Source: Sinorhizobium fredii NGR234 (lineage in GTDB: Bacteria > Pseudomonadota > Alphaproteobacteria > Rhizobiales > Rhizobiaceae). From it: a stretch of 64,000 nt of DNA. Position 1 is the stretch's first letter. Each line of letters starts with the position of its first letter. The stretch spans positions 1,488,001 to 1,552,000 of the forward strand of contig NC_012587.1 in assembly GCF_000018545.1 (NCBI RefSeq), read 5' to 3'. The notes beneath the pieces are model-generated. The model saw only the letters and a program-made list of their open reading frames with translations. It searched no databases and was not told the DNA's origin. The position numbers and the translations under genes were made by a program. Below, one piece after another: positions 8,802-19,377 of this stretch.

Positions 8802-10097
8802 ATGTCCGAGCTTTTTGTCATTTTTCTTCTGCTTTTGATCAATGCCTTCTTTGCGCTCTCGGAAATGGCAATCGTTTCGGCAAGCAAGCCCTTGCTGCGT
8901 CAGATGGTAAAGCAGGGAAACCATCGCGCCGAAGTCGCCCTGCGGCTTGCCGAGGAGCCTGGAAAGTTCCTGTCCACGGTTCAGGTCGGCATTACCCTTG
9001 TCGGCATCCTGGCCGGCGCCTATGGCGGCGCGACGATCGCCGCGAAGCTCGCACCAACCTTGGACGAGGTGGCCTGGATCAACCCCTATGGCAACACCGT
9101 TGCCGTCGCCCTCGTCGTCACGTTCATCACCTTCCTGTCGGTTGTGATTGGCGAACTCATCCCTAAGCAACTGGCGCTCAGGAATTCGGAAGGCCTGGCG
9201 ATTTTCGTGGCGCGGCCGATGACCTTGCTTTCGCGAATAGCCGCGCCGGTCGTTTATCTCTTCGAGACCGCCGCTCGCCTGGCGATGCGCCTGATGGGCA
9301 TGAAGGCCGAGGACGCCGATCATGTCACCGAAGAGGAGGTGCATGCGATCATGGCTTCAGGTGTGGAGAGCGGCGCGATCGAGAAGAGCGAGCACGAGAT
9401 GCTGCGGCGCATCATCCGGCTCGACGACAGAAACGTCAAATCGATCATGACGCATCGCACCGAGGTCAGCTTCATCGACGTAAACGACAGCTTGGAGACG
9501 ATCGGCCGCAAGATCAGGCAGTTCGGCCATTCGCGCTATCCGGTCATCGACGGCCCGGCGGGCGATGTGGTTGGAGCGGTGCTGGCAAAGGAAATCCTCA
9601 ACGCTCCGATCGCCGCGCCGTTCGATATCCGCAAATATGTCCGCGAGATCCTGACGCTTCCGGAAACGGCGACCTGCCTCAAGGCTCTCGAAGCCTTCAA
9701 GGCCTCCAGCGTCAACATGGCGATGATCGTCGACGAGTATGGCAGCACGGAAGGCATCATCACGACGGCGGACATCCTCGAGGCGATCGTCGGCGTCATC
9801 CCGTCCAATTACGACGATATCGAACACGCCCATATCCGGGCACGCGAGGACGGCAGCTATCTCGTCGACGGGCGCACGCCGATCGACGAGATCCACCTGC
9901 AGATCGGCATCGAAGGCATCGATAACGACGGAGACTTCGAGACGATAGCCGGTTTCCTGGTGCAGCAGTTGCGCAAGACGCCGGAGGAAGGCGACTGCGC
10001 CGAGGCGCACGGATATCGCTTCGAGGTACTCGACATGGACGGTCGCCGCATCGACAAGATCCTTGTCAGCCGCCGCGCCGAAGAACATTCGGCCTGA
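8802..10097 (+). CDS. CNNM/CorC-HlyC family transporter (CBS-domain membrane protein)
   Basis: Inner-membrane protein of the hemolysin C/CorC group, implicated in Mg2+/Co2+ efflux or divalent cation homeostasis. The 431-aa protein has an N-terminal DUF21/CNNM domain with three to four membrane segments (residues 1-150; motif LSEMAIVSASKPLL), a pair of CBS domains (about 205-330; MTHRTEVSFIDVND and YGSTEGIITTADILEAIVG), and the C-terminal CorC_HlyC domain (about 345-425; YLVDGRTPIDEIHLQIG). It is monocistronic and convergent with moeA. The absence of a cleavable signal and the CBS pair rule out a true haemolysin role. Confidence 0.9.
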   Translation: MSELFVIFLLLLINAFFALSEMAIVSASKPLLRQMVKQGNHRAEVALRLAEEPGKFLSTVQVGITLVGILAGAYGGATIAAKLAPTLDEVAWINPYGNTVAVALVVTFITFLSVVIGELIPKQLALRNSEGLAIFVARPMTLLSRIAAPVVYLFETAARLAMRLMGMKAEDADHVTEEEVHAIMASGVESGAIEKSEHEMLRRIIRLDDRNVKSIMTHRTEVSFIDVNDSLETIGRKIRQFGHSRYPVIDGPAGDVVGAVLAKEILNAPIAAPFDIRKYVREILTLPETATCLKALEAFKASSVNMAMIVDEYGSTEGIITTADILEAIVGVIPSNYDDIEHAHIRAREDGSYLVDGRTPIDEIHLQIGIEGIDNDGDFETIAGFLVQQLRKTPEEGDCAEAHGYRFEVLDMDGRRIDKILVSRRAEEHSA

Positions 10098-10188
10098 TCG
10101 GAGCAAAAGATTGGGCGACAGCCGGCCTTTCCGCCTCAATTAATCGAGATGCCGAAAGTCGGATAGCAATCTGCTGGACGCAGCGATG

Positions 10189-11409
10189 TCAGGTCGGATC
10201 CCGAAGCTTGAGAACGATGCAAGAGTCTCCGGGCGCCGCGGCGGGTGTTTGCGGCGGGCGAACGATCAGACCGTCCGACTGTGCGAAGACCTTGGTCATC
10301 GACGAGTCCTGGCGTGCGAAGGGGTGCGCGATGAGCGAGCCATCCGGTTCGCGGGAGAGGCGCGCCCGAACGTAGTCCTGGCGGCGGTCGTTGGCGGGCA
10401 GGGGTGCAGCGAGGCTTGCCGCTACCAGCCGTGAGCGGTCGGGAAGATGTGCGAGCTTGCGCGTCAGGGGCTCCAGGAAGAGCAGGGCGCAGACGAGGCT
10501 CGAGACCGGATTGCCGGGCAGGCCGAGCACCGGCATGCCGGCGAGGTCGCCGACCATCAGCGGCTTTCCCGGCCGCATCGCGATGCGCCAGAAGTCGAGC
10601 GTCATGCCGCAGGCGACGAGCGTCGATTGGACGAGATCATGGTCGCCGACCGAGGCTCCGCCGAGCGTGACGAGCACGTCGGCTTGCTCCGCCTGGGCTC
10701 GATTGACTGCAGAGGCAATCGCCGTCCGGTCGTCGCGGACGATGCCGAGATCCAGTATGTCCGCGCCGTTTTCGCGAGCGATCGCCGCGACACCGAAGCT
10801 GTTCGAGGCAATGATCTGGTCGGCCCCGGGCGAACTGCCGGGCGGCAGCAACTCGTCACCCGTTGCAAGAATTGCGATCTTCGGACGCAGGAAGACCGGC
10901 AGGGTCGGGTGATTCATGCTGGCCGCAAGCGTCAACCGGCCGGCATCGAGCACGTTTCCGGCAGAGAGCGTGACTTCACCCTGCTCGAAGTCCTGGCCCG
11001 CCAGGCGGATATGGCGTCCCTTCGCCGGTGCGAACAGGGTGCGGATACGACCACCCTCGAGGCGCTCGGTGTCTTCCTGCAGGATGACCGTGTCGGCGCC
11101 GGCCGCCAGCGGCGCGCCGGTGAAGATGCGCACTGCCTCGCCCGGTCCTACCTGGCCGCCAAACCGGCGTCCCGCCGCCGATTGCCCTATCACGGTCAGT
11201 TCGGCGCCGACATTGGAGATATCGTCGTGACGAACGGCGTAGCCGTCCATGGCGGAATTGTCGAAGGGAGGATGGGTGAGCCGCGCGCCTGTGTCCTCGG
11301 CAAGCACACGGCCGAGGCAATCGTGGAGCGCAAGCCGCTCCGTCTGCTGCCTTGGCCGACCCTGGGCAAGAACCCGTGTGAGTGCCTCTTCGACCGAGAG
11401 CAGCGACAT
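10189..11409 (-). CDS. moeA: Molybdopterin molybdenumtransferase
   Basis: Inserts molybdate into adenylylated molybdopterin, the last common step of molybdenum cofactor synthesis. The 406-aa cytosolic protein carries the MoeA N-terminal signature HPPFDNSAMDGYAVR (residues about 48-62), the MoCF-binding domain with LATGDELLPPG and TLGGASVGDHDLV (about residues 185 and 245), and GLPGNPVSS. The start is the ATG at 11407-11409, overlapping the moaC stop as TGATG; a TTG one codon upstream is the alternative. It is the last gene of the ppiD/trp/moa run. Confidence 0.94.
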   Translation of the reverse strand: MSLLSVEEALTRVLAQGRPRQQTERLALHDCLGRVLAEDTGARLTHPPFDNSAMDGYAVRHDDISNVGAELTVIGQSAAGRRFGGQVGPGEAVRIFTGAPLAAGADTVILQEDTERLEGGRIRTLFAPAKGRHIRLAGQDFEQGEVTLSAGNVLDAGRLTLAASMNHPTLPVFLRPKIAILATGDELLPPGSSPGADQIIASNSFGVAAIARENGADILDLGIVRDDRTAIASAVNRAQAEQADVLVTLGGASVGDHDLVQSTLVACGMTLDFWRIAMRPGKPLMVGDLAGMPVLGLPGNPVSSLVCALLFLEPLTRKLAHLPDRSRLVAASLAAPLPANDRRQDYVRARLSREPDGSLIAHPFARQDSSMTKVFAQSDGLIVRPPQTPAAAPGDSCIVLKLRDPT

Positions 11410-11903
11410 CAATCCTGGTCTCCGCCGCGGCGGTAGTCGCCGGATTTTCCGCCCGACTTGCTGACGAGGCGAATGCCGCCGATCTCCATCTCGCGGTCCG
11501 CAGCCTTTGCCATGTCATATATCGTCAGGCAGGCAATGCTGACTGCCGTCAGCGCCTCCATCTCGACGCCTGTCCGCCCCTTGAGCTTCGCCATAGCCTC
11601 TATACGCAAGCCGGGCAGGGCGTCGTCGGGTACGATGTCGACGGAGACCTTGGTCAGCATCAGCGGGTGGCAGAGCGGAATGAGGTTGGACGTCTGCTTG
11701 GCGGCCATGATGCCCGCGAGCCGGGCCGTGCCGATCACGTCGCCCTTCTTGGCGTTGCCTTCGAGGATCAGGGCCAACGTCTCCGGCCGCATCCGCACGA
11801 AGCCTTCTGCGGCGGCGACGCGCTCCGTCTCCGCCTTGTCGCCGACATCGACCATATGGGCTTCGCCGGCGCTGTCGATGTGGGTGAGGCGCGGGCCGCT
11901 CAT
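11409..11903 (-). CDS. moaC: Cyclic pyranopterin monophosphate synthase
   Basis: Converts 3',8-cyclo-7,8-dihydro-GTP (the MoaA product) to cyclic pyranopterin monophosphate in molybdenum cofactor synthesis. At 164 aa it is full length, with the conserved [18 protein letters not shown] near the N-terminus, LIPLCHPL (active-site region, residues about 75-82) and [20 protein letters not shown] (about 115-134) including the catalytic Glu/Asp positions. ATG at 11901-11903 overlaps the trpC stop (TGATG) and its own stop overlaps the moeA start, so trpC, moaC and moeA are translationally coupled. Confidence 0.94.
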   Translation of the reverse strand: MSGPRLTHIDSAGEAHMVDVGDKAETERVAAAEGFVRMRPETLALILEGNAKKGDVIGTARLAGIMAAKQTSNLIPLCHPLMLTKVSVDIVPDDALPGLRIEAMAKLKGRTGVEMEALTAVSIACLTIYDMAKAADREMEIGGIRLVSKSGGKSGDYRRGGDQD

Positions 11904-12718
11904 CACTCTGCGGCCACGGCGCTTGCCGATCCGGTCAGCAGCGCGCGGGTAGCCGCCTCCACGTCGTCTTTCCGCATCAGGCTTTCGCCGACGAGGAAAG
12001 TCGTTATTCCGGTCTTTTCGAGCCGCCGGCAGTCCGCGTGTGTGAAGATACCGCTTTCGCCGACCAGCAGGCGATCCGCCGGCACCATCGGGGCGAGCCG
12101 TTCGGAAACGGCCAGGTCGACCTCGAACGTCCTCAAGTTGCGGTTGTTGATGCCGATGAGGGGAGACGACAGCCGCAGCGCCCGCTCCATTTCCTCGGCG
12201 TCATGCACTTCGACGAGCACGTCCATGCCGAGCGCCCCTGCGGCATCTTCCAGCCGGTGCGCGTCGTCGTCAGTCAGCGATGCCATGATCAGCAGGATGC
12301 AGTCTGCCCCCCAGGCGCGCGCTTCGAAGACCTGGTAGGTGTCGAACATGAAGTCCTTGCGCAGCGCCGGCAACGAACAGGCGGCCCGCGCCGCGGTCAG
12401 AAATTCGGGCGCGCCTTGAAAGCTCGGCGTATCCGTCAGCACCGAGAGGCAAGCGGCCCCGCCCGCCGCATAGGCCTTCGCCAGCGCCGGCGGGTCGAAG
12501 TCCGGGCGAATCAATCCTTTCGAGGGGCTGGCCTTCTTGATTTCGGCGATCAGCCCGAACTCGCTTTTCTGGCGGCGCGCCGCAAGCGCGGCGTGAAAGC
12601 CGCGCGGCGACGATTGATCGGCGATTCGCGCCCGCAGCTCGTCGAGCGAAACGCGCGATTTCGCAGCGGCGATCTCTTCACGCTTGTAGGCCTCGATCTT
12701 GCGCAGAATGTCCGTCAT
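11903..12718 (-). CDS. trpC: Indole-3-glycerol phosphate synthase
   Basis: Tryptophan pathway enzyme closing the indole ring of CdRP to indole-3-glycerol phosphate. The 271-aa TIM barrel shows [18 protein letters not shown] (residues about 51-68, with the substrate-binding KKASPSKG), [32 protein letters not shown] and [10 protein letters not shown] in the family order. It lies 9 bp downstream of trpD on the minus strand. It is a stand-alone TrpC, not fused to TrpF as in enterobacteria. Confidence 0.95.
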   Translation of the reverse strand: MTDILRKIEAYKREEIAAAKSRVSLDELRARIADQSSPRGFHAALAARRQKSEFGLIAEIKKASPSKGLIRPDFDPPALAKAYAAGGAACLSVLTDTPSFQGAPEFLTAARAACSLPALRKDFMFDTYQVFEARAWGADCILLIMASLTDDDAHRLEDAAGALGMDVLVEVHDAEEMERALRLSSPLIGINNRNLRTFEVDLAVSERLAPMVPADRLLVGESGIFTHADCRRLEKTGITTFLVGESLMRKDDVEAATRALLTGSASAVAAE

Positions 12719-12727
12719 GTCCTCTCC

Positions 12728-13741
12728 TCAGGCGGCGTTGGAGACGGTGATGAGCCGCTGCAGCGCGGCCTTGGCCGCGCCGCTCGAAAGGGCCTCGCGG
12801 CCGATCGCCATGCCTTCGGCGAGATCCGTGGCGCGTCCGGCTATCATCAACGATGCGGCGGCGTTCGCAAGGGAAATGTCCCGGTAGGCATTTTCCTCTC
12901 CGTCGAGGACCGCCTGCAAGGCGGCGGCGTTGTGCGCACCGTCGCCGCCCTTCAAGGCGTCGAGAGTCGTGCGCGCGAGGCCGAAGGATTCAGGCGTCAA
13001 CTCGAAGCTGCGGATCTTGCCATCCTTCAGCTCGGCAACCTTCGTGACCCCCGTCGTGGTGATTTCGTCCAGGCCTTCACCGTGGACGACCCAGATGCTC
13101 TCGGAGCCGAGATCGCGCAGGACCTCCGCCAGCGGATCGACCCATTGCGGCGCGAAGACGCCGACGAGCTGCCTTTTGACGCCGGCCGGATTGGAGAGAG
13201 GACCCAAGAGATTGAAGATCGTCCTCGTGCCGAGCTCGACCCGGGTCGGTCCCACATGGCGCATCGCCGAATGGTGCTGCTGGGCGAACATGAAGCCGAC
13301 GCCCGCCTCGCGGATGCAACGGGCAATCGCCTCCGGGCCGATATCGAGTTTGACGCCGAGGCAGGAGAGCGCATCGGCCGTCCCGGATTTCGAGCTGAGC
13401 GCCCGATTGCCGTGCTTGGCAACCGGCACGCCCGCGCCGGCGACGATCAGCGATGCCAGCGTCGAGATGTTGTAGGTGCCGGCACCATCGCCGCCGGTTC
13501 CGACGATGTCGATCGCGTCCTCCGGCGCCTCGACCGGCAACATCCGTGCCCGCATCGCCCCGACCGCGCCGACGATCTCGTCGACGGTTTCGCCGCGCAC
13601 GCGGAGCGCCATGAGGAAGCCGCCGATCTGCGACGGAGTGGCGGCGCCCGACATGATGATCTCGAAGGCGGCCCGGGCGTCTTCGCGGCTGAGTGCCTCG
13701 CGCGCTGCGACTTTGGCGACGAACGGCTTCAAATCATTCAT
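12728..13741 (-). CDS. trpD: Anthranilate phosphoribosyltransferase
   Basis: Transfers the phosphoribosyl group from PRPP to anthranilate in tryptophan synthesis. At 337 aa it is full length; [13 protein letters not shown] (residues about 82-94) is the PRPP-binding glycine loop, [17 protein letters not shown] (about 109-125) the anthranilate-binding region, and [20 protein letters not shown] follows in the usual place. It is the gene after ppiD (18-bp gap) and precedes trpC. No leader peptide with Trp codons was seen upstream of it, because the ppiD coding region occupies that space. Confidence 0.95.
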
Positions 13742-13759
13742 GCGTTGTTTCCTCGTCCG

Positions 13760-15652
13760 TCAGCGTTGCGCCAATGCCTGCTCGGCAAGCGTCTGGTTGA
13801 TGGATACGCCATAGACCGATTGCAGCGTTGCGACCATCTGATCGAGAATGTCGTCGCCGCTGGCGCGGGCGATCGCTTCGATCTGGCGGCTGTCGTTGTC
13901 GAGGGCGTTGGCGGGCGCACTGTCGTCGACGGCCGTCACCTGCATGAGGATCTGGCCTTCGCTGCCCATGCCGGCGGCATTGGCGACATGCCCGTTCGGT
14001 CCGCCGAAGGCAGCCGCGATGGCGGCCTCACTCAAGGCGGCGTCCTGCGTGGACCGGCTCAATCCGGTCTTCGTTTCGACGACAAGGCCGAGTTCGCCCG
14101 CGATGTCGGCGAGCTTCGCGCCCTTCTTGACCCGATCCTTCAATTCGGCCGCCTTGGCTGCAAGCGCCACCCGCTGCTGCTCGGCCGTCCAGTCGGCAGC
14201 CACCTCGTCGCGAACCTCGTCGAGCGTTCGGTCGCGGGCAGGGATCACCTCTTCGAGGTCGAACCAGGCATAGCCGTCGCGGCCGATATGGACGGCCAGC
14301 GTCTCGAGGCCGACCTCGGCCTTGAACACGTCCTGGAGAAGGGCGCGCTGCTCCGGAAGGCCGGTCACATCGTCGCCATTCTGGTCCTTGCCGGTGGCAT
14401 CGATCGCGTCGACCGTTGCGAGCTTGAGCTTCAGCTGGTCGGCGACCTCCTTGACGGTCGCGCCGGCAGCTCTTTCGTCCTCGATCTTGTCATGCAGCCC
14501 GACGAGCTGATCGCGTGCCACGGAAAGCGCGATGTCCTTGCGCAACTCCTCCTTGACTTCATCGAAGCTGCGAACAGTTTCCTGGCGAATATTCGTCACG
14601 CGCAGGATGACGGGGCCGAAGGCGCCTTCGACGACGGGCGTAACGCCGCCATCCGACGCGACAGCGAAGGCGGCTTCGGCGGCTTTCTGATCCGGCATCC
14701 GCTCCTTGGTGAAATCGCCGAGGAGAACATCCGCCGCGCTCTTGCCCTCGGCCTTGACGAGATCGTCGAAAGAGGTGCCGGCAGAAAGCTTGGCGGCGCC
14801 CGCGTCGGCCGCTTCGCGAGACGGGAAGGCGAGCTGCTCGATTGTTCTCGTTGCCGCGGTGCGGAAGCTCTCTTTGCGCTTTTCGTAGTCGGCGCGCAAC
14901 TCTTCGTCGGTGACCGCGTCGTTCACAACCAGATCCTCGGGTTCGAGCTTGATATAGCTGAACTTCCGATATTCCGGCGCGCGATAATTCGCCTTGTGGC
15001 TTTCGAACCAGGGAGCGAGGACATCGTCGCCCGGCGCCTTGACCGCATCGATATTTGCATTCGAGAGCAGCAGGTAGTCGATGGTACGCGTTTCATGACG
15101 GTACTTGCCGACGGCATCGACCAGGATCGCCGGCGCCGCGAACCCGTCCGAGAGCGCGTCGACGATCTGCGAGCGAACCGCCACCTGGCTGCGGTTCTTG
15201 ATGTAGTCCTGCTCGGTCAATCCGGCATTGCGCAGCACGCTCGAGAAGGTCATCCGATCGAATTGGCCGTTGGCGCCGTGAAAGGCGGGATCCTCGCCGA
15301 TCAGCCTGGCGAGCCGGTCTTCGGAGAGGCCGAGATTCATGTCTTCGGCAAGCTGATCGAGAGCGGCGCCTGCGACGAGCTGCGAATACACCTGCGCCTC
15401 CACGCCGAACGCGCGGGCCTGCTGCCGCGTCAGCGGCGTTCCGAGCTGCCGCGAAAGCAGGCTCAATTGGCGCTCATAGGCAAGCCGATAGTCGCTGGTG
15501 GAGACCTTCACGTCGCCGACCGTCACCACCGCATCGGACGTGCCGGTAACCATCAAGGTCTGACCGCCCCACACCATGAAGGAGAGGATGAGAATGGCCA
15601 GGAGGCCTTTGACGATCCGCGTCTGGGCGGCGTTTCTCAGGGAGTCGAGCAT
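13760..15652 (-). CDS. Peptidylprolyl isomerase PpiD-like (SurA_N / parvulin) periplasmic chaperone
   Basis: Membrane-anchored periplasmic folding factor. The 630-aa protein has one N-terminal membrane anchor (residues 12-31, GLLAILILSFMVWGGQTL), a SurA_N-like chaperone region (residues about 40-190) and a degenerate parvulin domain around 240-370 (DEELRADYEKRKESF then LGDFTKERMPDQKAAEAAFA). Members of this group often retain chaperone rather than isomerase activity. The gene heads the minus-strand run into trpD, as commonly seen in Rhizobiales. The window has a 368-bp gap upstream, likely its promoter region. Confidence 0.88.
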   Translation of the reverse strand: MLDSLRNAAQTRIVKGLLAILILSFMVWGGQTLMVTGTSDAVVTVGDVKVSTSDYRLAYERQLSLLSRQLGTPLTRQQARAFGVEAQVYSQLVAGAALDQLAEDMNLGLSEDRLARLIGEDPAFHGANGQFDRMTFSSVLRNAGLTEQDYIKNRSQVAVRSQIVDALSDGFAAPAILVDAVGKYRHETRTIDYLLLSNANIDAVKAPGDDVLAPWFESHKANYRAPEYRKFSYIKLEPEDLVVNDAVTDEELRADYEKRKESFRTAATRTIEQLAFPSREAADAGAAKLSAGTSFDDLVKAEGKSAADVLLGDFTKERMPDQKAAEAAFAVASDGGVTPVVEGAFGPVILRVTNIRQETVRSFDEVKEELRKDIALSVARDQLVGLHDKIEDERAAGATVKEVADQLKLKLATVDAIDATGKDQNGDDVTGLPEQRALLQDVFKAEVGLETLAVHIGRDGYAWFDLEEVIPARDRTLDEVRDEVAADWTAEQQRVALAAKAAELKDRVKKGAKLADIAGELGLVVETKTGLSRSTQDAALSEAAIAAAFGGPNGHVANAAGMGSEGQILMQVTAVDDSAPANALDNDSRQIEAIARASGDDILDQMVATLQSVYGVSINQTLAEQALAQR

Positions 15653-16020
15653 GGGGGGCAGAAACCTCGTTGCAGTATAACGGCATTACGCCGAATGATT
15701 TCGTTCCTTAGAACAAACCAAATGGGAATTGAAGGCCGATCCGCCTGAAATCGCCATGCCGCGGAAAGCCGGACCGGAAGACGCGCGGTCCGGCGGAACT
15801 CGCGGAGTTGTCGGGCGGTTTCTCGGAGGCGTCCATCGAACAACAAGTCGGGGATCGGCGCGAACAGGAAAGCGGATGTCGGATTCCTTAGCCGGCAATT
15901 GAAATTGATCTGCAAAATTGCCAGTTTCAGGCTGGTCTCTCTATGGCCAAGGAGAGAGATTCGTGTCTTCGATAGTGACAGAAACTTGATGCCCGGCGGC
16001 TGCTGCGGAATATCCATGCC
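15653..16020 (+). other. Divergent intergenic region between ppiD and the Na/Pi cotransporter
   Basis: This 368-bp gap separates two divergently transcribed genes and must hold both promoters. No coding frame with a plausible ribosome-binding site, no tRNA and no clear hairpin was recognised. A Pho box was looked for because of the phosphate transporter, but no convincing pair of direct CTGTCAT-like repeats was found. Confidence 0.5.
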
Positions 16021-17667
16021 ATGCAATCCACCATCGTAATGGTCAATCTCTTCGGAGCCGTCGCGCTGCTCCTGTTCGGTCTTTCACTGGTGAAGGAGGG
16101 GGTGACGCGCGCCTTCGGATCGCGGTTGCGGGCCGGTCTGGCACGGGGAACGAATGGTTCGCTGCGCGCCTTCGCAACAGGACTCGTCGCCACGCTTGCC
16201 CTGCAAAGCTCCACGGCCACGGCCCTGATGACCGCATCCTTCGTCGAGAAGGGCCTGGTGCGGTCGCGCATGGCGCAGATCGTGCTGCTGGGCGCCAACA
16301 TTGGCACGGCCATCACGGCCTGGATCGTTGCAATCGGCATCGGCTGGCTGGCGCCCCTGTTCATTCTGGCGGGCGTCATGATGCACCGAATGAGCCAGTC
16401 GAGCGCGCGCCAGGGGGGCGGCTTTGCACTGGTCGGCATCGGCCTGATGCTTCTGTCGCTCGAACTGCTCGGCACGGCGACGGAGCCGATGCGCGAGTCC
16501 GAGGCCCTGGCGGCCTTTCTGGGCATGCTCGACAACGCCTGGCCGGTCGCCATGCTGATTGCGGCTGGCCTGGCTTTCGCCTCGTCGTCGAGCCTCGCCA
16601 TCGTCATGCTCGTCCTGTCGTTGTCATCCGCTGGCGTTCTCTCCACGGGGCTGACCGTTGCCCTGGTGCTCGGCGCCAATCTGGGCGGCGCAATCCCACC
16701 GGTCATCGCGACGCTGGCCGCGGCGCCCGGTGCCCGCCGCGTCACGATCGGCAATCTGGTCGTGCGCGGCGTCGGATGTCTGATCGCACTTCCACTGGCC
16801 GGTCTCTACGCGGACATGCTGCAGAGCCTGCCGCTGCCGCGACAGAAGCTGCCTGTCGATGTCCATCTTCTTTTCAACCTGGCCGTCGCGTTGATCGCCT
16901 GGCCCTTTTCGGGCCTGCTGTCCCGGATGATGAACCGCCTGGTTCCGGATGAAGAGGTGAGCGAGACAGGGCCGCGCTATCTTGACGACGCGGCGCTCGA
17001 TACGCCCGTCATGGCGCTTTCCGGCGCGACGCGGGAGGTGCTTCGGGTCGGAGACCTGATCGAGGCCATGCTGCTGCGCACGTCGGCCGCCTTCAACAAG
17101 AATGACCTCGGTGAACTCAACGACATCGGCAAGATGGAAAAGCAGGTCGATCTGCTGCAGCAGGAGGTGAAGATTTTCCTGTCGCGGTTGGGGCGAGACG
17201 GGCTCAGCGAGGAGGACGGACGCCGTTCGATCGTCATCATCGACTATGCGATCAATCTCGAGCACATGGGCGATATCATCGAGAAGGGTATTTGCGAGCA
17301 GATCCGCAAGAAAGTGACGAACGGCCTGAAGTTTTCCGACGAAGGCTATCACGAACTGAAGAACCTGTTCGATCTCACCCTCGACAACTTGCGGATCGCC
17401 CAGACGATTTTCGTCTCCCGCAACGCGGACCTCGCCCGGCACCTCATCGAGGTCAAGGTCGATGTGCGCCATATGGAAAAACGCTCCGCCGAACGACATC
17501 TGGAGCGCCTCCGCGACGGCCTGCTTGAAAGCCTGCAGACGAGTTCGCTGCATCTCGACATGCTGCGGGATCTGAAGCGCATCAACGCGCACGTTGCCTC
17601 TGTCGCCTATCCGATCGTCGAAGAGAGCGGTCTTTTGACGGAGAGCCGGTTGCGGCCACAGGCATGA
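16021..17667 (+). CDS. Na/Pi cotransporter family protein with PhoU-like C-terminus
   Basis: Secondary transporter of the NptA/PNaS family, thought to move inorganic phosphate with sodium across the inner membrane. The 548-aa protein has two inverted hydrophobic repeats carrying the QSSTATALM motif (residues about 61-69) and its counterpart ASSSSLAIVMLVLSL (about 185-199), then a soluble PhoU-like helical domain (residues about 350-540) rich in charged coiled segments, e.g. DLIEAMLLRTSAAFNKNDL. The ATG at 16021 gives an N-terminus starting with a membrane helix. Monocistronic. PhoU-like tails suggest phosphate-linked control, which remains inference. Confidence 0.9.
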   Translation: MQSTIVMVNLFGAVALLLFGLSLVKEGVTRAFGSRLRAGLARGTNGSLRAFATGLVATLALQSSTATALMTASFVEKGLVRSRMAQIVLLGANIGTAITAWIVAIGIGWLAPLFILAGVMMHRMSQSSARQGGGFALVGIGLMLLSLELLGTATEPMRESEALAAFLGMLDNAWPVAMLIAAGLAFASSSSLAIVMLVLSLSSAGVLSTGLTVALVLGANLGGAIPPVIATLAAAPGARRVTIGNLVVRGVGCLIALPLAGLYADMLQSLPLPRQKLPVDVHLLFNLAVALIAWPFSGLLSRMMNRLVPDEEVSETGPRYLDDAALDTPVMALSGATREVLRVGDLIEAMLLRTSAAFNKNDLGELNDIGKMEKQVDLLQQEVKIFLSRLGRDGLSEEDGRRSIVIIDYAINLEHMGDIIEKGICEQIRKKVTNGLKFSDEGYHELKNLFDLTLDNLRIAQTIFVSRNADLARHLIEVKVDVRHMEKRSAERHLERLRDGLLESLQTSSLHLDMLRDLKRINAHVASVAYPIVEESGLLTESRLRPQA

Positions 17668-17860
17668 TGTCGAGCGGCACGAACGCCGGGTGGGGCGGGC
17701 GGGCGTCCCGAGATTTAAAAGCTGCCACCGCCCTTAAACCGGGTTAACGGGACGTGATTGTGCGATATATGCTTTTCGCAATAGCTTGCTGACGGCACAC
17801 GTCGAATCGGGCGACGGGGCATGCGTACGAATACCCGAAGAATACCAAGGAGATCAGAGT

Positions 17861-19231
17861 ATGGAACGGACTTGCCTGGCGATCATCCTGGCGGCGGGCG
17901 AAAGCACGCGGATGAAATCGGCCATGTCGAAGGTGCTGCATCCGGTGGCGGGCAGGCCGATGATTGCGCATGTCGTCGACGCCCTGGCAAGCGCATCCAT
18001 TACCGACGTGGCCCTGGTTGTCGGCCGCGACGCGGAAGCGGTGTCGACTGCCGCCAGCACAGGCTCTGTTACCGTTTCCTCCTTCCTGCAAAAGGAACGG
18101 CTTGGTACGGCGCATGCCGTTCTTGCCGCGCGCGCGGCGATCGAGAAGGGCTATGACGACGTCCTGGTCGTCTTCGGCGATACGCCGCTGATCACCGCCG
18201 CGCCGCTCACGGCCGCGCGCGAACGGTTGGCGGAAGGCAACGATGTGGTCGTCATCGGCTTCGAAACCGCGGATCCGACCGGCTACGGCCGCCTGATCGT
18301 CAAGGACGGGGAACTGCTCGCCATCCGGGAACACAAGGACGCGTCCGAGGAGGAGCGCCGCATCACCTATTGCAACGGCGGCCTGATGGCGATCAGCGGC
18401 AGCAAGGCGCTCGACCTCCTCGGCCGCATCGGCAACGCCAACGTCAAGGGCGAATACTACCTGACCGACCTCGTCGAGATCGTCCGCTCGCTCGGCGGCC
18501 GGGCGATCGCCGTCGAGGCGCCGGAGGAAGAACTCACCGGCTGCAATACACGGGCCGAACTCGCCTACATCGAACGTCTTTGGCAGCAACGCCGCCGCCA
18601 GGAACTGATGCTTGCCGGGGTTTCCATGGTCGCGCCGGAGACGGTCTTCCTCGCCTGGGACACCGAACTTGCCGAGGATGTCCTGGTGGAGCCGAACGTC
18701 GTCTTCGGTCCCGGGGTGCGCGTCGAGAGTGGCGCCGTCATCCATGCGTTCTCGCATGTCGAGGGCGCCCATGTCCGCGCAGGGGCGACGGTCGGCCCCT
18801 TCGCCCGTCTTCGTCCGGGCGCCGATCTCGGCCCCAAGTCGAAGGTCGGCAACTTCTGCGAGGTGAAGAAAGCGGAAATCGGCGCGGGTGCCAAGGTGAA
18901 CCACCTTACCTATATCGGCGATGCATTCGTCGGCGCCGGCTCGAACATCGGTGCGGGCACCATCACCTGCAACTATGACGGCGTGAACAAGCACGTCACG
19001 CGGATCGGCGAAAATACCTTCATCGGCTCGAACGCGTCGCTCGTCGCTCCCGTTTCGATCGGCAGCGGGGCGCTCGTCGCCTCTGGCAGCGTGATCACCG
19101 AGGACGTGCCGGCCGATGCCGTTGCGTTCGGCCGGGCGCGGCAGGAGATCAAGCCCGGCCGCGCTCCCATTTTAAGGCAGCGCTATGAGGCTGAAAAAGC
19201 AGCGAGGAAGAAGGTCAAAGCGGCCGAGTAG
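17861..19231 (+). CDS. glmU: Bifunctional UDP-GlcNAc pyrophosphorylase / glucosamine-1-phosphate N-acetyltransferase
   Basis: Makes UDP-GlcNAc for peptidoglycan and lipopolysaccharide: acetylates GlcN-1-P and then uridylylates it. The N-terminal pyrophosphorylase domain has [18 protein letters not shown] (residues about 10-27, nucleotide-binding loop with Arg and Lys) and FGDTPLI; the C-terminal half is a left-handed beta helix of hexapeptide repeats, including [15 protein letters not shown] with the acetyltransferase histidine region. Length 456 aa is standard. ATG at 17861 follows AAGGAGAT at 17847-17854. glmS follows 146 bp downstream, so both amino-sugar steps are linked. Confidence 0.95.
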   Translation: MERTCLAIILAAGESTRMKSAMSKVLHPVAGRPMIAHVVDALASASITDVALVVGRDAEAVSTAASTGSVTVSSFLQKERLGTAHAVLAARAAIEKGYDDVLVVFGDTPLITAAPLTAARERLAEGNDVVVIGFETADPTGYGRLIVKDGELLAIREHKDASEEERRITYCNGGLMAISGSKALDLLGRIGNANVKGEYYLTDLVEIVRSLGGRAIAVEAPEEELTGCNTRAELAYIERLWQQRRRQELMLAGVSMVAPETVFLAWDTELAEDVLVEPNVVFGPGVRVESGAVIHAFSHVEGAHVRAGATVGPFARLRPGADLGPKSKVGNFCEVKKAEIGAGAKVNHLTYIGDAFVGAGSNIGAGTITCNYDGVNKHVTRIGENTFIGSNASLVAPVSIGSGALVASGSVITEDVPADAVAFGRARQEIKPGRAPILRQRYEAEKAARKKVKAAE

Positions 19232-19377
19232 TCTCGTTAATCATTGAAACTGAAAGTGAAATCGAAGCGGATTGTTTCCCGTGATAATTTCGCTACCAAG
19301 GCTGCGACATTGGCGACGGGGTCGCTGCATTTGAGCTGGCACGCCAGGACCGGCGTGCGACGGACGCGGAGAGTGAC

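Noticed and set aside
12038..15748. Open frame of more than 1200 codons on the plus strand opposite trpC, trpD and ppiD
   Set aside because: It is a shadow frame in GC-rich DNA. The minus strand holds well-known full-length genes with clear motifs there, and the plus frame gives arginine-rich sequence with no recognisable domain or ribosome-binding site.
15637..16026. A small minus-strand gene in the gap between ppiD and the phosphate cotransporter
   Set aside because: The frame is arginine/serine-rich without a start signal and overlaps the ppiD promoter area.
19232..19377. glmS ribozyme or riboswitch in the glmS leader
   Set aside because: The 146-bp leader lacks the conserved ribozyme core, and that ribozyme is confined mostly to Gram-positives.
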